From contig CANJMX010000082.1 in NCBI GenBank assembly GCA_947475125.1, positions 1-7,065 of the forward strand: a DNA stretch of 7,065 bases. Direction: 5' to 3'. The position numbers were made by a program, and so were the translations under genes. Origin of the DNA: Actinomycetota bacterium. Lineage in GTDB: Bacteria > Actinomycetota > Thermoleophilia > Miltoncostaeales > Miltoncostaeaceae. How positions within the stretch are numbered: the stretch's first letter is position 1; every line of letters begins with the position of its first letter. This document shows, piece after piece, positions 1 through 6,278 of the stretch. A model generated the notes under the pieces. It was not told the origin of the DNA and searched no databases. It was given only the letters and a program-made list of their open reading frames with translations.

Positions 1-546
1 GGGTGGCACGGCCTTGTCGTTCTCGCCGGCCACGATGGCCACCGGCGCATCCACCTGGGCCAGCGCACCGCGCCAGTCGGGGCGGGTGGCCATGGCCTCG
101 GCGGCGAGTGCCTGACCCTCGTCACGGTTGCGCTCACGCAGGGCGCGGGCGATGAGCATCCAGCGGTCGCGCCCGTCGGGGTCCTCGCCCCGCGGGCCGA
201 TACCCGACAGCACCAAGCCGGCAACCAGGCCGGGGTGGCCCAGGGCGAGGGCCAGTGCCGTTGCGCCCCCCAGCCCAATACCCAGCATCACTGCGCCACC
301 ACCTTCGCCCGCCACCAGACGCGCGACGTCGGAAGCGAAGTCGTCAATGCTCCACGGCCCCGCCGGTGACGGCGACTCGCCGTGGCCGCGCAGCTCGGGC
401 ACCATTACGCGGTGGTGCTTGAGCAGCGGCTTGAGGGCCTTCCGCAGATCAGCCGACGGTCGCCCGACATCGTGCAGCGCCACCACCAGGGGTCCATCCC
501 CATCTGTGGTGAACGACAGGTGAATCGCGGGCGGAAGTGACGGCAT
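1..546 (-). CDS. alpha/beta hydrolase fold protein lacking the nucleophile serine (3' end outside window)
   Basis: I translated the minus strand from the ATG at 546-544; the frame stays open for 182 codons to the window edge, so the C-terminus (with the expected catalytic His) is not seen. The fold signature is clear: LVVALHDVG near residues 20-28 in the oxyanion-loop position, ELRGHGESP at about 55-63, and APVAIVAGENDKAVPP at the window edge, which carries the acidic Asp of the family. The nucleophile elbow, usually G-x-S-x-G-G, reads GIGLGG at residues 89-94, so Ser is replaced by Gly91 (codon GGG, plus-strand 274-276). It is therefore probably not a classical serine hydrolase. A cofactor-free dioxygenase-like or non-catalytic role is possible, but the substrate is unknown. 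GAGGAG lies 4 nt before the ATG and supports this start. It follows a second alpha/beta hydrolase gene but has its own promoter. Confidence 0.85.
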   Translation of the reverse strand, partial: MPSLPPAIHLSFTTDGDGPLVVALHDVGRPSADLRKALKPLLKHHRVMVPELRGHGESPSPAGPWSIDDFASDVARLVAGEGGGAVMLGIGLGGATALALALGHPGLVAGLVLSGIGPRGEDPDGRDRWMLIARALRERNRDEGQALAAEAMATRPDWRGALAQVDAPVAIVAGENDKAVPP

Positions 547-590
547 ATGGCTCCTCGGTCAGGCGAACACGTGGTGATTCGCGACCGGGG

Positions 591-620
591 ATCCTAGGTG
601 AAAGGTATGTGCCCCGTCAA
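591..620 (-). promoter_or_regulatory. sigma-70-type promoter of the left-edge hydrolase
   Basis: On the minus strand TTGACG (plus 615-620) is followed after 18 bp by TAGGAT (plus 591-596), a good TANNNT -10. The start point would be near 584, giving a leader of about 38 nt with a GAGGAG ribosome site before the ATG at 546. It lies in the 120-bp gap between the two hydrolase genes, in an AT-richer patch unlike the flanking coding DNA. It suggests that the last gene can be transcribed separately from the ligase-methyltransferase-hydrolase group. Confidence 0.6.
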
Positions 621-666
621 ATAATAGTGCGCTTTGCAGGGGTTTTTGTGCCCACGGCCATGGGTC

Positions 667-1383
667 TCAGGACCGCGCGATGTGTGCCAGCAGCAGGTCC
701 GAGAACTCCTGTGGCTCTTCGAGCGCGGTCAGGTGACCAGCTCCGCCAATGACTGCCAGCGTGGCATTCGGGATGCGCGCGGCCATTTCAGTGTGCACCG
801 ACGGCGGGATGATCGCGTCGTGCTCGCCCACGATCACGAGCACCGGCACAGCGATGTCCGGCAGCAGACCATCGGTGTCGTCACGTGTGGCGATGGCCAT
901 GGTGGCGTCGGCCATGGCGTCGGCCGGCTGGGCCTCTGCGATCTGTCGAACCTGGGCGACCACCGCCGGGGCGGGGTCGGGCCCGAGCGCCTTCGGTACG
1001 AAGGCGTCGAGGAATGCCGCGCTTCCGTTGGCACGCAGTGAGGCCGCCGTGTCGCGGCGTCCGGCCATGCCCTCGGGCGCCTCGCCCGCTGCACGGGTGT
1101 CGGCCAGCACCAGCGAGCCCACCCGGTCGGGGTGTGCGGCGAGCAACGCCAATGCGGCGTAGCCACCCATCGAGAGCCCAACCACCACCGAGCCCGCGGG
1201 GATCTGCGCGGCCAGACTGTCGGCCTCGCCACGCATCGTCCAATCCGGCTCCAACTCCCTGCCGCCGAATCCCGGCAGGTTGGGTGTGAGCACGTCGTGG
1301 CCAGCGGCGCGGAGCACACCAGCCACCGGATCCCAGAACGTGGCGTCCACTGGAAATGGATGGATGAGAACGATCGTCGCCAT
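667..1383 (-). CDS. alpha/beta hydrolase with intact catalytic triad
   Basis: This 238-aa protein has the usual length of a small soluble alpha/beta hydrolase and no signal peptide, so it should be cytoplasmic. The N-terminal strand and oxyanion loop are IVLIHPFP (residues 4-11). LPGFGG follows at 36-41. The nucleophile elbow GLSMGG gives Ser71, VGEHD gives Asp189, and GGAGHL gives His217, so the triad is complete. A cap region lies at about 97-175. The family includes esterases, enol-lactonases and haloalkane-type enzymes; the sequence does not fix the substrate. The ATG lies 2 nt after the methyltransferase stop (TGAGCATG), with GAGG about 9 nt upstream, so translation is probably coupled. 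It is a neighbour and likely distant paralogue of the serine-less hydrolase to its left. Confidence 0.9.
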   Translation of the reverse strand: MATIVLIHPFPVDATFWDPVAGVLRAAGHDVLTPNLPGFGGRELEPDWTMRGEADSLAAQIPAGSVVVGLSMGGYAALALLAAHPDRVGSLVLADTRAAGEAPEGMAGRRDTAASLRANGSAAFLDAFVPKALGPDPAPAVVAQVRQIAEAQPADAMADATMAIATRDDTDGLLPDIAVPVLVIVGEHDAIIPPSVHTEMAARIPNATLAVIGGAGHLTALEEPQEFSDLLLAHIARS

Positions 1384-1385
1384 GC

Positions 1386-2201
1386 TCAGTTACCTCGTCC
1401 GGTTGCCTCAAGGATGATCCCGCTCAGCGGGAATTCGACCGTGTCGCCCTGCATCCACGGTTTCATGGTCGTAGTCAACACTTCCTCCAGTACCTCGGCC
1501 TCAGAAGGGTCACCCAGACCCAGTGAGGTGGAATACACCTCGGCGATGTCCGAAAGCGAGTCGAACAGCACGTCGATGGTGTGCACCGATACCCGTACGT
1601 CGGCCAGGCCCACGTCGTCGGCGTGCTCGGCGAGATCGTCGAGGTCGCCCATGGTGAATGCACGGCGCAGCGGTTTCGACCCGCTGAGCCCCGCCACCGA
1701 TTCAAGAGCCTGTGCGATGCAGTACATGCCCGGAGAATCTTCCAGGTAGCCCCAGGTGGAGATGACCATGGGCCCACCCCGTCGGGTCACCCGGGCCATC
1801 TCGGCCAGCGCCTCACCGGGCTCGGAAATGAACATGAGCCCGAAGCTCGATGCCAGGGCGTCGGCCGCGCCGTCGTCCAGTGGCAGCGCACACAGATCGC
1901 CCTCGATCCACTCCGCTTCGGGGGTGCGCTCCATCGCGCGCTCCAGCATCCATGGCGACAGATCCACGCCGATTACGTGCATCCACCCCGCATCGATGAG
2001 GTGCTGCGCCAGCACACCCGTGCCGCATGCAACGTCCAGCACGGTGCCCGATGCCTCGCCCAGACGCGCCGTTACCTCTGATGCCCAGGGGTCAAACAGG
2101 GCAGGCACCAGAATCTCGTCGTACGTGCCGGCGACCCCCTCCACAAAGATCCCGTAGTCGTGGTCGTCATCGTCCTGGCGGTCGTCGTCATCGTCACTCA
2201 T
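1386..2201 (-). CDS. class I SAM-dependent methyltransferase
   Basis: This 271-aa protein has a Rossmann-fold methyltransferase domain of the Methyltransf_11/25 type. Motif I is VLDVACGTG (residues 54-62), which binds S-adenosylmethionine. The acidic residue of motif II is Asp80 in VIGVDLSPWM, and GDL at 101-103 is the adenine-contacting region. A hydrophobic strand MVISTWG (145-151) matches the post-motif III region. The C-terminal 100 residues are probably the substrate-binding part. The acceptor is unknown; position behind an O-antigen-ligase-like gene would fit glycan or lipid methylation, but this is inference. The first 15 residues hold 10 Asp (poly-Asp, encoded by GAC/GAT runs), which is unusual. 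The ATG overlaps the ligase stop (ATGA), with GGAGG about 10 nt upstream. Confidence 0.88.
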   Translation of the reverse strand: MSDDDDDRQDDDDHDYGIFVEGVAGTYDEILVPALFDPWASEVTARLGEASGTVLDVACGTGVLAQHLIDAGWMHVIGVDLSPWMLERAMERTPEAEWIEGDLCALPLDDGAADALASSFGLMFISEPGEALAEMARVTRRGGPMVISTWGYLEDSPGMYCIAQALESVAGLSGSKPLRRAFTMGDLDDLAEHADDVGLADVRVSVHTIDVLFDSLSDIAEVYSTSLGLGDPSEAEVLEEVLTTTMKPWMQGDTVEFPLSGIILEATGRGN

Positions 2202-4222
2202 GGGCTGGTGTCCTCCAGCGCCGTGCGGGCACGGGCATCGAGCGGATTGAGTTGCAGCACATGGCGCCAGGCATTGCGCCCCGCCGTCGAGTCACCCAGC
2301 GCCAGCGCAAGAATGGTCCATCCGCTGGGATTGTCGGGCTGAACCACCGTGGCCTGGCGCGCGGCATTGCGCAGCGCCACCGGATCACCCCGCAACGCAG
2401 CAGCACGGGCCTTCAGCAGCCATGGCTGGATGGAGAACGGGTTGAGCCACGACGCCTCCGATGCCTTGGCATCGGCCAGGCCCGGCTGCCCGGCGGCCAC
2501 GGCGGCGTTGCCCGCCGCAACATCCTGCTGGCTCCACCACGGCATGAGCGCGCTCATCACGAGCACCGGCACCAGCACCCACCCGGCAACGATCGCGCCC
2601 CGAGGCAGCGAGCGCCCAGGGGCGGCTGGCCCCGGCGCCGCTGCTGCGATGAGCACACCACCGGCGGCCATCGAGGCAGTGGTGAGTGCGGGCACCGTCC
2701 ATGTCCAGTCGAGCTGGCACTGCAGAAGGAAGGCGGCCACGATGGCCAGGGGCAACGCGATTGTGGGCGGCGCTCCGCGGGTGCGGGCGCGCACCACCGC
2801 CCACGCGATGCCAGCCACCAGGCACCCGAGCAGCGCCAGGCCGATCACGCCCAGCCCCGACAGCACCTCGAGCACCAGCTGGTGCGGCTGGCGTACGTTC
2901 AGGCGGTCCTCCGGGCTGGTGCGCTCGCGAAGGTGCACCAGCGCAAACGAACCTGCGCCCTCGCCAATGAGCGGCGCCTGCTCCACCGACCCCGCCGCTT
3001 CCTTCCACCAATCGATTCGCTGATTGGTGTCGAGGCTGCCGAGGCGCCCGGGGTTATTGGCCAACCCGCCCGAGGTTCCCGCCACCTCGCTCGCGCGGGT
3101 GGAGATCCAGTTACCCACTGTGTCGGGGTTGGCTGCGGAGTACCCCACCACGCCGAGCACTCCCACTGCGGCGATTGCCAGCGCGGCGACGCCAGCGCGC
3201 CTGCGGTTGAGCCTGCCCCCGCCCAGCACCCGGGCCGCCAGCCACGCGATGCCCACAGCGATGGCAGCTCCGAGCACGATCCTCCACAGCAGTCCAAACC
3301 CCGCACCGCTGCGGTCGGCGGCAATCAGGGCGTCGTCGGTGAGCGCATCGGTGGTGAGTCCGTACACCACGGGGAGCAATGCGCCGATGCCGCCGCCAAT
3401 CAGCACCGACAGCATGCGAATGCGTCCGGGCACCATCCACAGCACGATGACCAGCACCAGGATGAGCCCCAGCAGCCCGCCGCGCGAGTAGGTGAGCATG
3501 AGCGCGGTGATGACCACGGCCAGGGCACCGGACGACACAAAGAGGCTCGTCTGCGATGCCCCCCGTCGTCCCGCCCACCATAGGATTCCCGGCACGGCCA
3601 TCACACACACCAGCGCCAGCGCGTTCCAGTACCCCACGGGAGCCTGCAGGCGCGAGGGCTCGTAGTCGCTGCCGAAGATCGTGGGCAGGCAACGGGCCAG
3701 CAGTGCCCACGCGATGATGGGTGCGGTGGCCAGTGCCAGCCCGGTGGCAAAGCGCTCGGGAGCTCGTGGGATGAGCGCACCAAGGGTGATGCCGAGCATC
3801 AGCGCCAGAAACGCCAGTGCCGTGTGGTTGGCCTCAGTCCAGGCCAGATCGGGGGCAAGCGCCCAGAGAATGGAGATGCCCGACCACACCGCCAGCCCCA
3901 GCAGACCGACGATGGCGATGAGCGAGGGCCCGGATCGCACGGCTGCATGGTTGCGAGCGCGCATGAGCGCCCATGCGGCGGTGGGCGCAGCGATGACCGT
4001 GGCAAACAGCACCGCCGTGGCCCCGCGCGTCGCCAGGCCGTCCCCCAGGTCGATGCCCCCGTTCATCACGGTGAGCAGGGTCCATCCGGCCAGCAGCAGA
4101 GCCCCCACCAACAGCGGCGTCTCGGTGCGCGCACGCCGGGTTGTCAGCGGGTGCCCCCGTGACGCACGAACTCGCCAGCCCCACGGGGCGCTGGTACGCT
4201 CGCCAGATTCCCGGCAGCGCAT
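2198..4222 (-). CDS. O-antigen ligase / polymerase-like (Wzy_C) membrane protein with TPR-like tail
   Basis: From the ATG at 4222 the protein is 674 aa. The frame stays open upstream to 4468, but that part is antisense to the divergent gene, so I did not use it. GAGG lies 5 nt before this ATG, and the basic N-terminus (about residues 17-32) precedes the first membrane helix (about 37-52). About a dozen hydrophobic segments follow. Wzy/WaaL-family marks are GYWNALALV (197-205), TYSRGGLLG (244-252), a long outer loop (about 360-445), IDWWKEAAG (403-411), APLIGEGAGSF (416-426) and a His at 447 before a helix. The tail (about 565-674) looks like two or three TPR units (for example AWRHVLQLNPLDARA). 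Such proteins join or polymerise undecaprenyl-linked glycans on the outer membrane face; the exact glycan is unknown. It heads the leftward gene group. Confidence 0.82.
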   Translation of the reverse strand: MRCRESGERTSAPWGWRVRASRGHPLTTRRARTETPLLVGALLLAGWTLLTVMNGGIDLGDGLATRGATAVLFATVIAAPTAAWALMRARNHAAVRSGPSLIAIVGLLGLAVWSGISILWALAPDLAWTEANHTALAFLALMLGITLGALIPRAPERFATGLALATAPIIAWALLARCLPTIFGSDYEPSRLQAPVGYWNALALVCVMAVPGILWWAGRRGASQTSLFVSSGALAVVITALMLTYSRGGLLGLILVLVIVLWMVPGRIRMLSVLIGGGIGALLPVVYGLTTDALTDDALIAADRSGAGFGLLWRIVLGAAIAVGIAWLAARVLGGGRLNRRRAGVAALAIAAVGVLGVVGYSAANPDTVGNWISTRASEVAGTSGGLANNPGRLGSLDTNQRIDWWKEAAGSVEQAPLIGEGAGSFALVHLRERTSPEDRLNVRQPHQLVLEVLSGLGVIGLALLGCLVAGIAWAVVRARTRGAPPTIALPLAIVAAFLLQCQLDWTWTVPALTTASMAAGGVLIAAAAPGPAAPGRSLPRGAIVAGWVLVPVLVMSALMPWWSQQDVAAGNAAVAAGQPGLADAKASEASWLNPFSIQPWLLKARAAALRGDPVALRNAARQATVVQPDNPSGWTILALALGDSTAGRNAWRHVLQLNPLDARARTALEDTSP
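4195..4200 (+). promoter_or_regulatory. weak candidate -10 for the two-module protein / lepB operon
   Basis: TACGCT, preceded by TGG, fits TANNNT. It would give a start near 4207 and a leader of about 40 nt before the ATG at 4247. No convincing -35 lies 16-18 bp upstream, and there is no clear Shine-Dalgarno before 4247. It sits inside the 5' coding part of the divergent ligase gene. Supported only by position and hexamer match. Confidence 0.25.
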
Positions 4223-4246
4223 CGCGCCTCGGGCGCTCTCACCCTT

Positions 4247-4894
4247 ATGACCATCATCCGCCCCAGCGTAGCCGTGTCGTTCCTTCTCGCGCTTGTGATG
4301 GGGCTCTTTGCCTCGTCCGCGTTCGCGAGTGGGCAGGCCGTGCTCGCGGACTACGCCGATAATGGGCAGTTGGAGCAGTGCTACGCGCCCGGTGATTACG
4401 CGGCCGCGCTCAAGGCGGTGCGGCCGGATCAGCAGCAGTACGGCGCTGTGGTTGACGTCATCCAGCAAGCAGAGATCCAGTGCGCGGGCACCACACGGGT
4501 ATCGGCAACGGCTGCATCGGGCGCCAAGGCGTCCACCGAGATCACCGGCCGGGCAGTGTTGGCCGACTACGAGGACAACGGCCAGATCAACGGCTGCTAC
4601 ACGCTGGCGCAGTTTGAGGATGCCCTGCGGCGAATCCGCCCTGACCAGCAGCAGTACGGCGCAGCCGTTGACGTAATCCGCCAGGCCGAGCTGACCAACC
4701 TGGGTCGTCCTGGTGAGGCCTGCGGCGCGGCATCCGACGGTGCCTCATCGGCCGCGGTCAGTGAGGACTCCGGGCTGCCGGGCGCTGTCATCGTCATCAT
4801 CGTGCTCGCCGTGCTGGCACTTATCGCCGCCGGCGCATGGTTCGTAATCAGCCGTCGCCGTGGTGGCGATGGTCCACCGACGGGACGCCAATAG
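4247..4894 (+). CDS. secreted, C-terminally anchored protein with two copies of a 49-residue module
   Basis: I do not recognise this 215-aa protein. Residues 1-27 form a signal peptide (basic start, hydrophobic core SFLLALVMGLF, AFA before the cut at about 27/28). Two modules follow, at 29-77 and 101-149, with 31 of 49 positions identical. Shared blocks are AVLADY, DNGQ, CY, RPDQQQYGA and VDVI. Each module has one Cys (45 and 117) and is followed by another (79 and 159), so one disulfide per module is plausible. A Ser/Ala-rich linker (about 160-175) leads to one membrane helix (about 178-201) and a basic tail (SRRR). The predicted form is a type I membrane protein with the modules outside. 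The stop overlaps the start of lepB, so the two are probably cotranscribed. It could be a sensor, a protease partner or an envelope factor; nothing visible decides this. Confidence 0.82.
   Translation: MTIIRPSVAVSFLLALVMGLFASSAFASGQAVLADYADNGQLEQCYAPGDYAAALKAVRPDQQQYGAVVDVIQQAEIQCAGTTRVSATAASGAKASTEITGRAVLADYEDNGQINGCYTLAQFEDALRRIRPDQQQYGAAVDVIRQAELTNLGRPGEACGAASDGASSAAVSEDSGLPGAVIVIIVLAVLALIAAGAWFVISRRRGGDGPPTGRQ
4265..4270 (-). promoter_or_regulatory. weak candidate -10 for the ligase gene group
   Basis: On the minus strand this reads TACGCT, the same hexamer as the plus-strand candidate at 4195-4200. A start near 4258 would give a leader of about 36 nt before the ATG at 4222. It lies inside the signal-peptide codons of the plus-strand gene and has no good -35. 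If both candidates are real, the two transcripts overlap by about 50 nt at their 5' ends. Confidence 0.2.
4331..4693 (+). repeat. internal duplication encoding the two 49-aa modules
   Basis: Copy 1 covers 4331-4477 and copy 2 covers 4547-4693, offset by 216 nt. Identity is 31 of 49 at protein level. DNA identity is highest around the QQQYG codons (cagcagcagtacggc, at about 4430 and 4646). The divergence elsewhere shows the duplication is old and both copies are kept under selection. Confidence 0.85.
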
Positions 4895-5615
4895 CGTGCG
4901 CAAGCTGGTGAAGGACCTCATCCTGCCGGTGGTCGTGGCCATCACTCTGGCCTTTGTCATCCAGGCGTCGCTTGCCAAGCCGTATGAGATTCCCACCAAC
5001 TCGATGTTTCCTGCCATCCAGGGCGCCAACTCCACTGGCGACCGCGCCCCAGACCGCGTGATCGCCAACCGGGTCATCTACAAGCTGAGGGATATCTCGC
5101 CCGGCGACATCATCGTGTTCGACCCCACAAAGGGCGCGCGCGCCGCGTGCAGCGAGCCCGGGGATGTGCCCTTCGTCAAGCGGGTCATTGGGGTCCCGGG
5201 CGACCAGGTGAGCGTGCGCGAGGTCACCATCTCGTCCACCAGCCCGTATCCGGATCTGCGCCCCGGTGGCGCTGCCGCGGTAAAGCGCACCGCCACACCC
5301 AATTCGTTCGGCCCCGATGGGGTCACCGAGCAGCAGTTGAAGGACGGCGACACCACCCACGTGACCTTCGTGAAGCGGGCGGGCCAGGCCGATGCCCAGC
5401 CATTTATCGTGCCGACCGCCCTCACGCCCGACTACACGGCGTCATTCCCGGTGGTCCCGCCGGGCCAGTTGCTGGTACTGGGCGATAACCGGCCCGGATC
5501 GTGCGATGCGCACGTGTGGCTGGACCGAAATGCCGCGTTCACACCGGAGGACAACGTGATCGGCCAGGCAGAGCTCATCTACTGGCCCATCACACGCCTG
5601 CAGTTCCTCAGCTAG
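4869..5615 (+). CDS. lepB: signal peptidase I
   Basis: This is the membrane serine protease that removes signal peptides from exported proteins through a Ser-Lys dyad (family S26). From the ATG at 4869 the protein has 248 aa. One N-terminal membrane helix (about 14-33) is followed by box B IPTNSMFP with catalytic Ser45. Box C is DRVIANRV (about 62-69). Box D is GDIIVFDP (79-86) with FVKRVIGVPGD (102-112), where Lys104 is the general base. Box E is GDNRPGSCDAHVW (205-217). The usual SxDSR of box E reads SCDAH: Ser and Asp are kept, but the Arg is His. In-frame GTG starts at 4860, 4863 and 4896 are alternatives; no Shine-Dalgarno is decisive. The chosen ATG overlaps the upstream gene by 26 nt, which suggests coupling. 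The upstream gene's product is a likely substrate. Confidence 0.93.
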   Translation: MVHRRDANSVRKLVKDLILPVVVAITLAFVIQASLAKPYEIPTNSMFPAIQGANSTGDRAPDRVIANRVIYKLRDISPGDIIVFDPTKGARAACSEPGDVPFVKRVIGVPGDQVSVREVTISSTSPYPDLRPGGAAAVKRTATPNSFGPDGVTEQQLKDGDTTHVTFVKRAGQADAQPFIVPTALTPDYTASFPVVPPGQLLVLGDNRPGSCDAHVWLDRNAAFTPEDNVIGQAELIYWPITRLQFLS

Positions 5616-5742
5616 CTGTCGGCATCTACGGCGTTGTGAGCACCTGATCCGATGCAGGTACGTCGGTCTCGCGCTGGCCGTCTCCCCCCACGCAAGGCCA
5701 AGAAGACAGCGAAGGCCGTTACAAAAGTACGCCCACTCGCTC
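5616..5742 (+). other. intergenic stretch after lepB
   Basis: I see no gene, RNA or strong terminator here. There is a weak 5-bp inverted repeat (ACCTG/CAGGT, about 5642-5659) without a T-run. It ends where the REP-like repeats begin. Confidence 0.5.
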
Positions 5743-5801
5743 CGTGCACATTTGTGACGGCGACTGACCCCCACCGGGGACTGACCCCACCCGGGGACTG
5801 A

Positions 5802-5820
5802 CCCCACCCGGCGGGTGGGG
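5802..5820. repeat. 8-bp stem hairpin in repeat unit 1
   Basis: CCCCACCC (5802-5809), loop GGC, GGGTGGGG (5813-5820) form a perfect GC-rich stem. No T-run follows on either strand, so a classical intrinsic terminator is not supported. It lies downstream of lepB and could still protect the 3' end of its mRNA. Confidence 0.6.
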
Positions 5821-5996
5821 GCCGGGCGTGCGACGCGCATGCGCTGAGCGTGCACATTTGTGACGGCGACTGACCCCATCCCCGAACTGACCACACCACG
5901 CGATTGGCCCCATCTGGGGAGGATTGGTTGGGCGTGGGTCGAGCGTGCACATTTGTGACGGCGACTGACCCCCACCGGGGACTGACCCCGCATGGG

Positions 5997-6029
5997 GACT
6001 GACCCCCACTCGGCGGGTGGGGGTCAGTC
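5997..6029. repeat. perfect 13-bp stem hairpin in repeat unit 3
   Basis: GACTGACCCCCAC (5997-6009) pairs fully with GTGGGGGTCAGTC (6017-6029) across a 7-nt loop TCGGCGG. It is the strongest hairpin in the window and the only place where the repeat motif occurs in both orientations. No T-run follows. It may be the complete palindrome from which the other units have decayed. Confidence 0.7.
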
Positions 6030-6111
6030 GTGCGCCGCGCATGCGCAGAGCGTGGCCATTTGTGACGGTGACTGACCCCGACCGGGGACAGACCCCGTGG
6101 ATGGTGAATCG

Positions 6112-6159
6112 GCCGGCAGGGGTGGTGTTTTGCCTGCTGGCAGTGCAGAAGTCGGCACT
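6112..6159 (+). other. two adjacent hairpins between the repeat array and the nrdR promoter
   Basis: GCCGGCAGG (6112-6120) pairs with CCTGCTGGC (6133-6141) with one G-T pair and a 12-nt loop. Directly after it AGTGC (6142-6146) pairs with GCACT (6155-6159). A cobalamin riboswitch would make sense before a B12-dependent reductase, but I do not see its conserved B12 box. The rest of 6098-6232 shows no gene. The role is unknown. Confidence 0.35.
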
Positions 6160-6232
6160 CCTCGCGAGTACACGGAAACCGAATTGACTGCGGGATTATC
6201 GCTCCGAGCGGGCACTTCGTAACAATCGGAAC

Positions 6233-6261
6233 TTGCGGGGTCAATACACCGCATGTAGTGT
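6233..6261 (+). promoter_or_regulatory. candidate nrdR promoter
   Basis: TTGCGG (6233-6238) is followed after 17 bp by TAGTGT (6256-6261). The start would be near 6268, with a leader of about 34 nt lacking a Shine-Dalgarno. The -10 forms the right end of the first NrdR-like box. A second TAGTGT (6289-6294) ends 7 nt before the ATG at 6302 and would suit a leaderless transcript, though its -35 is poor. I cannot choose between them. Confidence 0.4.
6246..6261 (+). promoter_or_regulatory. NrdR box 1
   Basis: ACACCGCATGTAGTGT matches 12 of 16 positions of the NrdR consensus as I remember it (acaCwAtATaTwgtGt), including both outer ACAC/GTGT ends. It overlaps the candidate -10, so bound NrdR would block transcription. 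Confidence 0.6.
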
Positions 6262-6278
6262 GCCGCCTCATGCTGCTG

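Larger units (their letters stand above)
5743..6097. repeat. REP-like palindromic repeat array, four units
   Basis: A 29-bp core beginning CGTGCACATTTGTGACGG and ending in GACTGACCCC occurs at 5743-5771, 5849-5877 and 5944-5972 with no differences. A fourth copy with three changes lies at 6051-6079. Spacings are 106, 95 and 107 bp. Within units, GACTGACCCC recurs with GGGG before it, giving direct exact copies at 5762, 5779, 5796, 5868, 5963, 5980, 5997 and 6070, plus one inverted copy at 6020-6029. Units 1 and 3 end in the palindrome GCGCATGCGC (5835-5844 and 6037-6046); unit 2 has a different tail. The whole looks like a tandem array of REP/BIME-type palindromes. Open frames here on the minus strand only translate the repeats. 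No transposase is in the window. Confidence 0.85.

Noticed and set aside
605..666. Terminator after the 667-1383 hydrolase
   Set aside because: GGG/CCC stretches exist, but I see no stable stem followed by a T-run.
2027..3583. 518-codon open frame on the plus strand
   Set aside because: It is antisense to the ligase/polymerase gene; its Arg/Pro/His/Gln-rich product is typical of a high-GC shadow frame.
4223..4468. Extension of the ligase frame upstream to an ATG at 4468
   Set aside because: The added 82 residues are polar, antisense to the signal-peptide gene, and unlike the family; the ATG at 4222 has a better ribosome site.
5743..6079. CRISPR array
   Set aside because: The regular 29-bp repeats with spaces of 66-78 bp look array-like, but the spaces themselves hold repeat motifs and hairpins, are too long, and no cas gene is near.
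5442..6271. Overlapping minus-strand open frames of 107-219 codons with a repeated GQSP...KCA pattern
   Set aside because: They translate the REP-like units and the antisense of lepB; the repeated peptide only mirrors the DNA repeat.
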